This document shows positions 35,476-42,821 of a DNA stretch of 64,000 bases, one piece after another. The notes beneath the pieces were generated by a model. It saw nothing but the letters and a program-made list of their open reading frames with translations. It did no database searches and was not told where the DNA came from. Each line of letters opens with the position of its first letter. Positions within the stretch are counted from its first letter, which is position 1. Made by a program: the position numbers and the translations under genes. Source of the stretch: Sporobacter sp963677825 (GTDB lineage Bacteria > Bacillota > Clostridia > Oscillospirales > Oscillospiraceae); assembly GCA_963677825.2 (NCBI GenBank), contig CAXXEF010000001.1:1240001-1304000 (forward strand), written 5' to 3'.

Positions 35476-35657
35476 AATCTTCTCAGGCAATGGGGACTGG
35501 GTATCTTGGGGGCTGGCGCAATAACGCTCGGCCAGCTTATCACGTCCCAATTTCTCTTCCCTTGGGCGGGAATCGAAATAGACGGACTAAACCTCCCATG
35601 ATGATCATGCGGAGGTATCATTTATTTACGCGCGGCGCGCATGGGAGGTTTTATTTA
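35476..35657 (+). promoter_or_regulatory. Structured leader with two competing hairpins, candidate riboswitch
   Basis: The 5' half can fold as GGGGAC...GTCCC enclosing a GGCTGGC...GGCCAGC arm (about 35490-35560). The 3' half is bistable. AAACCTCCCATG (35589-35600) pairs perfectly over 12 bp with CATGGGAGGTTT (35640-35651), which holds the GGGAGG Shine-Dalgarno site of the gene at 35658. The same left strand can instead pair locally: ACCTCC and CATGAT (35591-35602) with ATCATG and GGAGGT (35604-35616). One fold hides and the other frees the ribosome site. No known riboswitch class is recognised. Confidence 0.6.
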
Positions 35658-37136
35658 ATGATCTCGCTGGAAATCAAACGAGACGGCCTACAGCATAATA
35701 TCGAAACGGCAAAAGAAAACAACATTATCATCCCGACATTCAAGCAAATGAAGAATCCGGAGACGATACCCGAGGCGATTAAAGAAAAGCTTAAAACTGT
35801 CGGCCTTTGGGACATTAACCCGCTCAATCTTTTCCGAATCACCTGGAAAAATGAGCCGACAGCGTCCGGCGGGCTTTTTACTGCCGTACCGAACTATATC
35901 GAGCTGCCGCCCGCACTGACAGGCGTACCGGCGCGGATCGTCTGTATGGTCGGCAAGTGGTTCCCGACCGGCTGCCATAAGGTCGGTGCATCGTTTGGCT
36001 GCTTGGCGCCGCGTCTGGTGACAGGCCAGTTTGACGCCCGGCATGATAAGGCCGTCTGGCCGTCGACCGGCAACTACTGCCGCGGCGGCGCGTTCAACTC
36101 CAAATTGCTCGCCTGCGACTCGATTGCGATCCTGCCCGAGGAAATGAGCCGCGAGCGCTTCGAATGGCTGTCCGAGATCGCGGGCGAAGTCATCGCCACG
36201 CCGGGCTGCGAATCGAATGTCAAGGAAATTTTCGATAAGACGTGGGAACTGCGCAAAACGCGTGACGACGTCGTCATCTTCAACCAGTTTGACGAGATGG
36301 GTAACCATCTGTGGCATTATCAGGTAACCGGCCACGCGCTTGAAGACGTCTATGAAGCCGTCAAGCGCCCCGGCGACCGGTTTGCCGGTGCATGCTTTAC
36401 GTCAGGCTCAGCCGGTACGATTGGCTGCGGCGACTACCTCAAGGAGCAGTATCCGACGCTTAAGCTCGCCGTCGGCGAAGCGCTCCAGTGCCCGACGATC
36501 CTCAACAACGGCTTCGGCGGACATCGGATCGAGGGCATCGGTGACAAGCACATCCCGTGGATTCACAACGTCAAGAACACCGATATGGCCATCGCCATCG
36601 ATGATGAAGACTCCCAGCGCCTCCTGCGTCTGTTTAATGAGCCGGAAGGCCATAAACACCTGATCGACGAAGTCGGTCTGGATCCCGCGCTTGTTGAAAA
36701 GCTGCCGTGGCTGGGCATCTCCGGTATCGCCAACGTCTTGTGCTGCATCAAGATGGCCAAGTACTACGAGCTGACCGAGCACGACGTCGTTGCGACTGTC
36801 CTGACCGATTCGGCCGAGATGTACACCTCGCGCGTCATCGAACAGCGCGACGAATACGGCTCGTATAACAACAAGGAAGCCGCCGTCGACCACGCGTTGC
36901 ATATGCTGGGCATGCGTACCGACAATCTGCTGGAGCTGACATACAACGACCGCAAGCGCATCCACAACCTCAAGTACTATACGTGGGTCGAGCAGCAGGG
37001 CAAAACGTATGACGAGATCAATGCTCTGTGGTACGACGAAGCCGGCACCTGGCGCGCCGTCGAACAGCAGGACGAGCAGCTTGACGAGCTCATCAACGAA
37101 TTTAATGAAGCGACGGGATTACTGAAAAATATCTAA
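35658..37136 (+). CDS. Fold-type II PLP-dependent enzyme, function unassigned
   Basis: 492 residues from the ATG at 35658 (GGGAGG nine bases upstream); the open frame continues upstream through the leader but that part is not coding in character. It resembles cysteine-synthase-like beta-subunit proteins: 'FPTGCHKVGASFGCLAPRLV' should hold the Schiff-base Lys, 'WPSTGNYCRGGAFNSKL' is the substrate Ser/Thr-Gly-Asn loop and 'FTSGSAGTIGCGDYLKEQYP' the phosphate-binding Gly loop. It is longer than cysteine synthase (about 310) and diaminopropionate ammonia-lyase (about 400). A threonine-synthase-like gene follows after 55 bases. Likely an eliminase, lyase or synthase for an amino acid; no closer call is safe. 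Confidence 0.75.
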   Translation: MISLEIKRDGLQHNIETAKENNIIIPTFKQMKNPETIPEAIKEKLKTVGLWDINPLNLFRITWKNEPTASGGLFTAVPNYIELPPALTGVPARIVCMVGKWFPTGCHKVGASFGCLAPRLVTGQFDARHDKAVWPSTGNYCRGGAFNSKLLACDSIAILPEEMSRERFEWLSEIAGEVIATPGCESNVKEIFDKTWELRKTRDDVVIFNQFDEMGNHLWHYQVTGHALEDVYEAVKRPGDRFAGACFTSGSAGTIGCGDYLKEQYPTLKLAVGEALQCPTILNNGFGGHRIEGIGDKHIPWIHNVKNTDMAIAIDDEDSQRLLRLFNEPEGHKHLIDEVGLDPALVEKLPWLGISGIANVLCCIKMAKYYELTEHDVVATVLTDSAEMYTSRVIEQRDEYGSYNNKEAAVDHALHMLGMRTDNLLELTYNDRKRIHNLKYYTWVEQQGKTYDEINALWYDEAGTWRAVEQQDEQLDELINEFNEATGLLKNI

Positions 37137-37147
37137 TAAAGTCCAAC

Positions 37148-37170
37148 GCGGGCGGCGTTTATCCGCCCGC
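37148..37170 (+). terminator. Hairpin between the two PLP-enzyme genes
   Basis: GCGGGCGG and CCGCCCGC form an 8-bp GC-rich stem, followed by ATCGCTTTTC. The T-run is short, so it is more likely a partial terminator or an mRNA-stability element inside the operon. Confidence 0.5.
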
Positions 37171-37191
37171 ATCGCTTTTCTGGAGGACAAC

Positions 37192-38433
37192 ATGAAGCAT
37201 GTAACATGTGCCCGCTGCGTCAAATGCGGCCAGGAATACGACGCCGTGCCGACGGTCGAAACGTGCCGGTGCGGCGGCATACTGGATATTATTTACGACT
37301 ACGAGGCGATCAAGCCAAAGCTGACGAAAGACGTTCTTAAAAACAGAACCGACCGATCCATGTGGCGCTACCGCGAGGTGCTACCGATTGAAGACGACAC
37401 ACCGAACACGCCGCTGCGGGTCGGCGGCTCGCCGCTGTATGACGTACCGCGGCTGGCGGAAATGCTCGGACTTCGTCGGCTGTATATCAAAGATGACGGT
37501 TTGAATCCCACCGCCTCGCTGAAAGATCGCGCGTCAGCCATGGCCGTTGCCAAGGCACTGGAAGCCGGCTATGAGACAATCGCGTGCTCCTCGACCGGTA
37601 ACGCCGCGTCAAGCCTGGCCGGTAATGCTGCGGCGGCCGGGCTGAAAACGTACATCTTCGTCCCGTCACGCGCGCCAAAAGGGAAACTGGCGCAGCTGAT
37701 GATTTTCGGGGCGAACGTCGTGTCGGTGCAGGGCAGCTACGAGGACACCTTCCGCCTGTCGGCTGAAGCGATCGACAAGTGGGGCTGGTATAACCGCAAC
37801 GCCGCTGTCAATCCGTTTTTATCGGAGGGAAAAAAGACGGTCGCGCTGGAGATCGGCGAGCAGCTCGGTTGGGTCTGCCCCGACTACGTCGCGTTGTCCG
37901 TCGGCGACGGCTGCACGATCGGTGGCGTCTGGAAGGGCTTCAAGGATCTGTACGCGCTCGGCTTGATTGATCGGCTGCCAAAGCTCCTCTCCGTACAGGC
38001 CGAGGGCTGCTGTCCGCTCAACAAAGCGATCGAAAACGATACACCGTGGGAGCCCATGGCGGAAAACACGTATGCCGACTCCATCGCTGTCGGCGTGCCG
38101 CGCAACCCGGACAAGGCGCTGAACGCCGTCCGAGAATCGGGCGGGCTTGCCGTGAGCGTGACAGACGAGGAAATCATGGCCGCCCAGCGCCTGCTGGGGC
38201 GCGTCTGCGGCGTTTTCGGCGAGCCGGCTGGCGTCGCCGGGACGGCCGGTATTAAAAAGGCCTGTGCACTCGGTCTTATCCCACCAGACGCAACAGTTGT
38301 GTCCATTGTCACCGGCAACGGACTTAAAGACGTTGACAGCGCCATCCATAACGCCGGGGCACCCATGTCCGTCACGCCCGATATGGACGTACTCATCCGC
38401 ACATTGCGCGACAACAACGTCCTGCCGGATTAA
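37192..38433 (+). CDS. Threonine-synthase-like PLP-dependent enzyme
   Basis: 413 residues. The N-terminus has a zinc-ribbon-like Cys set (CARCVKCG...CRCGG), then 'DDGLNPTASLKDRASAMAVA' with the PLP Lys in SLKDR, 'SSTGNAASSLAGNAAAAGL' and 'GDGCTIGGVWKGF', all threonine synthase (ThrC, fold II) signatures. ThrC makes threonine from O-phosphohomoserine, but in this setting, behind an unassigned PLP enzyme and left of a purine island, it could have another amino-acid substrate. TGGAGG lies before the ATG. A bidirectional terminator follows. Confidence 0.82.
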   Translation: MKHVTCARCVKCGQEYDAVPTVETCRCGGILDIIYDYEAIKPKLTKDVLKNRTDRSMWRYREVLPIEDDTPNTPLRVGGSPLYDVPRLAEMLGLRRLYIKDDGLNPTASLKDRASAMAVAKALEAGYETIACSSTGNAASSLAGNAAAAGLKTYIFVPSRAPKGKLAQLMIFGANVVSVQGSYEDTFRLSAEAIDKWGWYNRNAAVNPFLSEGKKTVALEIGEQLGWVCPDYVALSVGDGCTIGGVWKGFKDLYALGLIDRLPKLLSVQAEGCCPLNKAIENDTPWEPMAENTYADSIAVGVPRNPDKALNAVRESGGLAVSVTDEEIMAAQRLLGRVCGVFGEPAGVAGTAGIKKACALGLIPPDATVVSIVTGNGLKDVDSAIHNAGAPMSVTPDMDVLIRTLRDNNVLPD

Positions 38434-38437
38434 TACT

Positions 38438-38471
38438 AAAAAAAGAAACCGCCTCGGCGGTTTCTTTTTTT
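38438..38471. terminator. Bidirectional terminator
   Basis: AAAAAAAGAAACCGCC, loop TC, GGCGGTTTCTTTTTTT, between the convergent threonine-synthase-like gene and the UroD-thioredoxin fusion gene. Confidence 0.93.
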
Positions 38472-38480
38472 GCTTATATC

Positions 38481-39824
38481 TTATATTAGCGCGTCAATCG
38501 CGCCGTAGAACTCGTCGTGGCTGGGGATGATTGACGCATACGCTAGCTTGCCGTTGATGTACAGCGACGGCAGGTTTTTTACACCCATCTTCTGGCACCG
38601 CGCGATGCTCTCGCGCTTGGTGTACTTGTATTCAATAACATCGATCGCGTCGCCGTATTTTTCCTTGGCGTCCATAACCATCGCCCACATATACTGGCAC
38701 GCCGCGCACGACGCCGAGTCGAGCGTAAATGCTTCAATCAGCGGTTTCGTCAGCGCGTCATAGTCCGGCAGCTCGATGTCAATGTCCATGTCGGCCGCTG
38801 CGTAGTCCTTGAGTAGGTCGCGGTATTTATCAATCTCCCGGACGACCTCCGTCACGGCGATGGAATTCTCGATCGGCACGTCGTACGGCATATCGCACCC
38901 GGGCGCGACGATCAGGTTCTTAATACCGACCTTGTCAACCATATCGACGACGAATTTCATGTTGTCCTGCTGGTTGCCGTACAGCATGATCGTTGTCAGC
39001 GGGATATTACCGCCGATGGTGATGTTGTACTGGTCGGTGATGGCCTTAGCCGTCTCCATGGGGATGTTCTCGTCGATGGAAATACCGTCGGGATTTGTTT
39101 TGCACATCTCCTCGATGTTACGCAGGGCGTTGCCGCAGACGAAAAACGAGGAAAACCGGCCTTTTTCCCGGATGTAATCAAACAGCTTGATATACGGCTC
39201 GGCCATATAATCGGTAAAGTTTTTCGGGGAGATCTGCGAAACCAGCGGGTCGACCGGTGCGATAATATCCATGCCGCACGCGTCGTAGAAATCGACCATA
39301 CGCTTGCCGGTTTCAACGGCGTAGTCCATCAGAGCGCGGACATGATCGGGGTTTTTCTTCATATCCCGAAACAGCTTCGTGCCTCTGAGATGCGAGACGA
39401 GCGTGAACGGGCCGCAGAATAGGCCATAGAGCGCCGTTTCGTCACCGACGGCTTCTTTCATACGTTTGCACACGTCAAGCACGATCGGCAGACGCCCCAT
39501 TGTTTCGTCAATAACCATATCGGGGATCGTATCGTCCTCAAACGGATGCGACGTAACGCTCGGCGGATTGTCATCGGCCCACATGAGCTCGCACCCGAGG
39601 ATCTCGGCTTCCAGCTGCAGGTCAAAGACGATTGGCTGTCCGTCCGGCATGTACAGCCGGTGGACTTCCATCAAAGACTCGAACAGCTTGTCGGCGTCGG
39701 TGAGCACCTCGGTCGCTTTATAGCCTTTAAGTTTGCCGGCGTGGACGCCCGCAAACGGCACCCAGGGTGCGCGCGGCAGGTCGTTGTGCCGAAAGGCTTC
39801 ATAAATCAGTTCTTTACCGGTCAT
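38481..39824 (-). CDS. UroD-like methyltransferase fused to a C-terminal thioredoxin-like domain
   Basis: 447 residues, about 100 more than MtbA/MtaA-type methyltransferases. Residues 1-360 are the UroD/MtaA barrel ('LFCGPFTLVSHLRGTKLF', 'FFVCGNALRNIEEM', 'IVAPGCDMPYDVP', where Cys residues may bind zinc). Residues from about 365 form a small thioredoxin-like domain with C373-A-A-C376 and the cis-Pro segment 'KNLPSLYINGKLAY'. The barrel should transfer a methyl group between a corrinoid protein and a thiol or folate acceptor. The redox pair could reduce the corrinoid, the zinc thiols or the acceptor. It is the last gene of the methyltransferase operon, after the MtmB-like gene. Confidence 0.85.
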   Translation of the reverse strand: MTGKELIYEAFRHNDLPRAPWVPFAGVHAGKLKGYKATEVLTDADKLFESLMEVHRLYMPDGQPIVFDLQLEAEILGCELMWADDNPPSVTSHPFEDDTIPDMVIDETMGRLPIVLDVCKRMKEAVGDETALYGLFCGPFTLVSHLRGTKLFRDMKKNPDHVRALMDYAVETGKRMVDFYDACGMDIIAPVDPLVSQISPKNFTDYMAEPYIKLFDYIREKGRFSSFFVCGNALRNIEEMCKTNPDGISIDENIPMETAKAITDQYNITIGGNIPLTTIMLYGNQQDNMKFVVDMVDKVGIKNLIVAPGCDMPYDVPIENSIAVTEVVREIDKYRDLLKDYAAADMDIDIELPDYDALTKPLIEAFTLDSASCAACQYMWAMVMDAKEKYGDAIDVIEYKYTKRESIARCQKMGVKNLPSLYINGKLAYASIIPSHDEFYGAIDALI

Positions 39825-39857
39825 AAAAGTCTCCAGTTCGGTAGTTAATTCGTCCCG

Positions 39858-41249
39858 TCAGCTTAAAACGCCGTCTCCGGGCATCGGGATGCCGAGGCTC
39901 TCGGCGTACCCGCGCATATCGAGATACATTTTCTTGTATTCGTCACACGGGGTGAGCGTGTCGATATTGTACAGTTCTTGGAACGACTGGCCCTTCGGCG
40001 GATTGTTGAGGTCATTTTCAAAGCGCGGGATGACCTCTTTACAGATCTCGTTGGCCTGCTCGAGGCTCAGACCGGCCGCCCCCTTAAAGACAGCGGCATT
40101 GAACCACGCCTCAAGCGGTGTGAGGTGGTTTTTCTTCGAGCCGCCGGCTGAGCGCGGGCTGATCGTAAACGTCTGGCCGGAGGCCGACGCGGATACCATA
40201 CCTGCAATCGTTTCCAGGAAGAACATTTCTGTAAACGGGCCCGCAACCTGATTGATCGTCTTGTTCATCAGGATGTTGCTGTTGCGCGCCGTGGCCTGTG
40301 TGGCGATCGACTGCGTCCATACGCCGTGCCGGCCGCAGTTGCCCGCGTAACGGATATCATAAGACGGGGAGCCCGGCAAATGCGCGCCGCAGATCGGAAA
40401 TTGAAGCAGATCCGTCGCGATGGACGCAATCGCCGTGCCTTCCGGGCTGCCGGTATAGCCGCCGATCATCGTCGGCGATTCGCTGCGGATGTAGCTGCCC
40501 AGTTCCATGGCAACAATGCACTTATGCAGCGTCGTGTAGTTGATTTTGAGTGACGCCGGGTTCAGGCACAGCGCGATCTGCGGCTGATCGTACAGATGGA
40601 ACGCCGCGAGAAAGCCAAAATGCGTGCTTGAACTCGACACTAGCGGATTGGCCATGCCGACGCGACCGGCGCGCCACTGCGCCTGCGTGCGCAAATGATA
40701 CTCATAGATGCCGGCCAATGTCTCGTACGGGGTATCGGCTAGCAGCGGGCTGCCCATGATCGTATCAAGCGACGGGCCCTCCTGCATGTCGACGAGGCGG
40801 CTGGACAAAATGCCCTCGACGAGCGGCACGTACAGCTCCTCGTTCATCTGGATGGACAGCGGCGCCGTGTACACCGGAGCGTTCCCGTCGGACGGTTTGC
40901 GCGCCTTGACGGTAACCACTTCGTTGCCCTTGCCGACAGTAAACTCGCCCGGGACTTTTTTAAACTCCCGCGCCAGCTCGTCTGCATCGACCTTTATGAC
41001 CGTTTCCGTATCAGGGCAGAAGAAGCCTAAGCGCAGCGCGAGCTCCCAGCCGGCTTTAAAGTAGGTGTCGGCCAGTTCCATGTCGGTATTGACAGGATTG
41101 TTGGGATCGCACGTCTTTTGCAGTCCAAATTCTTTTGTGACCTCTGCAATCGTCCGCGGCACTACTCTCTGATCCCATTCTTTTTCTGTGATGCGCGTAC
41201 CAAGCCGCGCTTTATCCAGCGTTCTGAGGATTTTTTTATGCATATCCAT
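39858..41249 (-). CDS. MtmB-family (monomethylamine-type) corrinoid methyltransferase without pyrrolysine
   Basis: 463 residues, close to MtmB (458). The N-terminus 'ITEKEWDQRVVPRTIAEVTK' and the segment 'QAQWRAGRVGMANPLVSSSS' follow the MtmB pattern, where 'AGRPGMGV' precedes pyrrolysine-202. Here codon 202 (40646-40644) is CCG, Pro, and there is no in-frame TAG anywhere. It therefore cannot use the pyrrolysine mechanism of methylamine demethylation and should act on another N-methyl (or O-methyl) substrate, as MtgB does within the related MttB family. It lies between its corrinoid protein (34 bases upstream) and the UroD-thioredoxin fusion. The link with guanine deaminase, xanthine dehydrogenase and hydantoinase upstream suggests methylated purines or hydantoins; this is inference. 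Confidence 0.8.
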   Translation of the reverse strand: MDMHKKILRTLDKARLGTRITEKEWDQRVVPRTIAEVTKEFGLQKTCDPNNPVNTDMELADTYFKAGWELALRLGFFCPDTETVIKVDADELAREFKKVPGEFTVGKGNEVVTVKARKPSDGNAPVYTAPLSIQMNEELYVPLVEGILSSRLVDMQEGPSLDTIMGSPLLADTPYETLAGIYEYHLRTQAQWRAGRVGMANPLVSSSSTHFGFLAAFHLYDQPQIALCLNPASLKINYTTLHKCIVAMELGSYIRSESPTMIGGYTGSPEGTAIASIATDLLQFPICGAHLPGSPSYDIRYAGNCGRHGVWTQSIATQATARNSNILMNKTINQVAGPFTEMFFLETIAGMVSASASGQTFTISPRSAGGSKKNHLTPLEAWFNAAVFKGAAGLSLEQANEICKEVIPRFENDLNNPPKGQSFQELYNIDTLTPCDEYKKMYLDMRGYAESLGIPMPGDGVLS

Positions 41250-41282
41250 AGCGTTACCACACTCCCGGTTTATTCGGATTGA

Positions 41283-41951
41283 TTATTCGTTGACGATGAC
41301 AAGTTCCTGCTTGGGCTGGAGCGTCATCAGTTTTTCGCACATGTGTACAGCGCCGTTGGCCGTGCGCGAATAGCCGTCTGCGCCAATCTTTTCGGCATAC
41401 TCGCCGCTGATCGGTCCGCCGCCGACGACGATGCGGTATTTGTCGCGCAGACCGTCCGTCTCGAGACGGTTGATCAGCTCTTCCATGTAGTACTGCGACG
41501 TGGTCAGCAGTGACGATACGGCGATAATATCCGCGCCAACTGCTGCGGCCGTCTCGACGAATTTATTGTTACTGACGTCGACACCGATATCCGTCACCTC
41601 AAAGCCGTTAACGGACAACTGCGTAGCGACAAGGCTCTTGCCGATATCGTGCAGGTCGCCCTTCGCGCAGCCGATCACAACCTTACCCTTATACGCGTTG
41701 GCTTCACCCATATACGGGCTGAGCTTGGCAATCAGCGCTTTCATCGTGTCGCCGGCGATCATCAGCTGCGGCAAGAATACGATCAGCTCGTTGAAGTCCT
41801 TACCGAGACGATCCAGCGCCACAACGCCGCCCTTTTGGATGATGTCGGCCGGCTCTATCCCCTCGTCAAGCGCTTTCTGCACCAGTTCCTCAATGATCTC
41901 ATCTTCGCCTTCGTATACGGCTTCTTCGATTTGTTTTAAAATATCCGACAT
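41283..41951 (-). CDS. Corrinoid (cobalamin-binding) methyl carrier protein, MtmC/MtbC family
   Basis: 222 residues from ATG 41951 (AAGGGA ten bases before; GTG 41957 is the alternative). An N-terminal helical cap ('EEAVYEGEDEIIEELVQKAL') is followed by a Rossmann B12 domain with 'GDLHDIGKSLV', the D99-x-H101-x-x-G104 motif whose His coordinates cobalt, and 'VSSLLTTSQYYMEELI' and 'VVGGGPISGEYAEKIGADGY', which complete the site. It carries the methyl group between the MtmB-like and UroD-like enzymes. First gene of a three-gene operon with its own promoter and an attenuator-like leader. Confidence 0.93.
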   Translation of the reverse strand: MSDILKQIEEAVYEGEDEIIEELVQKALDEGIEPADIIQKGGVVALDRLGKDFNELIVFLPQLMIAGDTMKALIAKLSPYMGEANAYKGKVVIGCAKGDLHDIGKSLVATQLSVNGFEVTDIGVDVSNNKFVETAAAVGADIIAVSSLLTTSQYYMEELINRLETDGLRDKYRIVVGGGPISGEYAEKIGADGYSRTANGAVHMCEKLMTLQPKQELVIVNE

Positions 41952-41982
41952 AATCACAAAGTCCCTTCACTCTTACTTAAAC

Positions 41983-42039
41983 AAAAAAAGGCGACACACA
42001 ACTGCGCACATCATCGTGCGTATAGTATGAAACGCCTTT
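41983..42039 (-). terminator. Terminator-like hairpin in the leader of the methyltransferase operon
   Basis: On the minus strand AAAGGCG and CGCCTTT enclose a second GCAC-6-GTGC arm and are followed by TTTTG. The hairpin lies between the promoter (42068-42096) and the corrinoid-protein ATG (41951), so it can act as an attenuator; it may also stop read-through from the DUF1638 gene. Confidence 0.65.
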
Positions 42040-42067
42040 ATTTCACATATTATTAAGCTTTGGCGTC

Positions 42068-42096
42068 ATTATATCATTCGATCCAAGTCGTTTCAA
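42068..42096 (-). promoter_or_regulatory. Strong promoter of the methyltransferase operon
   Basis: Minus strand: -35 TTGAAA, spacer 17, -10 TATAAT. The predicted start is near 42061, which gives a leader of about 110 nt containing the hairpin at 41983-42039. Confidence 0.8.
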
Positions 42097-42154
42097 TATA
42101 TTTTTTAACCAAAATAATTTTTTTTAGCTCTTTTAACAAAGGATATCTCGCTTG

Positions 42155-42817
42155 TTATCGAATCGCCCGTTTAAAATCATCCGATGTGACAGGCCTCCCA
42201 GGTTCTACAACGCAAAAATCCGCGTCAAACAATCCGGACGCAAGCTTGTCAAGCACGCGACGCGATCCGGGTACGACGTCGAAATCGAGGCCTAAATCAC
42301 TCGCTGATTGACGCAGCGAAACGCTGTATTTGTTCGGGTCGAACGCGCCGGTATCAATCAAGCGCACACCGGTATAATTACCGAGCATACTGTTTGTGAT
42401 TTTTGCGGCCTTTTTTTCACCGTACCGCGCTTCATAACCGCGTATCTCGTCGAGCACAAACTTGTCGCTGTCGATCCAGCCGCGCGTGAAGTATAAGCAG
42501 CGGCAATCGACGTCGGGCGCACCTTCCGGCTCGATGCTGCGCAGCATCCGGATGCAGTCGTCAAATTTGGGGATAACGAGACGCGCTTTTTTGCTGACGA
42601 GGCCGAGCACAGCATTGCCGCATAACCCGTACGCAAGCGCGATCACTTCGGCAGCCTGCTGCGCATCGATCGTTTCCTGAAGCACGCGGTGCAGATGCTC
42701 GGGCTTGTCGTGTAGGCCTTTTTCCATCCAGACGACCGGTATGTCCGAATGCATCTCGGCGAGCGACTTCTCCAATTCGTCGCGGAGCATGGAGCAGGCG
42801 ATGATGACGGTTTTCAT
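42155..42817 (-). CDS. DUF1638 protein, typical neighbour of corrinoid methyltransferases
   Basis: 220 residues from the ATG at 42817, four bases after the guanine deaminase stop; the open frame further upstream is not coding. Features: 'MKTVIIACSMLRDEL', a Gly-Cys-rich segment 'ALAYGLCGNAVLGLVSK', and 'VIPKFDDCIRMLRSIE' and 'DVDCRCLYFTRGWIDSDKF', a Cys set that may bind metal. Genes of this family often sit beside MttB/MtbC-type methyltransferases, but no activity is established. Here it links the purine genes (upstream, overlapping translation) with the methyltransferase operon (downstream). Confidence 0.8.
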   Translation of the reverse strand: MKTVIIACSMLRDELEKSLAEMHSDIPVVWMEKGLHDKPEHLHRVLQETIDAQQAAEVIALAYGLCGNAVLGLVSKKARLVIPKFDDCIRMLRSIEPEGAPDVDCRCLYFTRGWIDSDKFVLDEIRGYEARYGEKKAAKITNSMLGNYTGVRLIDTGAFDPNKYSVSLRQSASDLGLDFDVVPGSRRVLDKLASGLFDADFCVVEPGRPVTSDDFKRAIR

Positions 42818-42821
42818 CGCG

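Noticed and set aside
39858..41249. Pyrrolysine (in-frame TAG) in the MtmB-like gene
   Set aside because: The frame has no internal TAG, and the expected position is a Pro codon.
41983..42100. Cobalamin riboswitch before the corrinoid operon
   Set aside because: The leader is too short (about 110 nt) and lacks the conserved B12-box bases.
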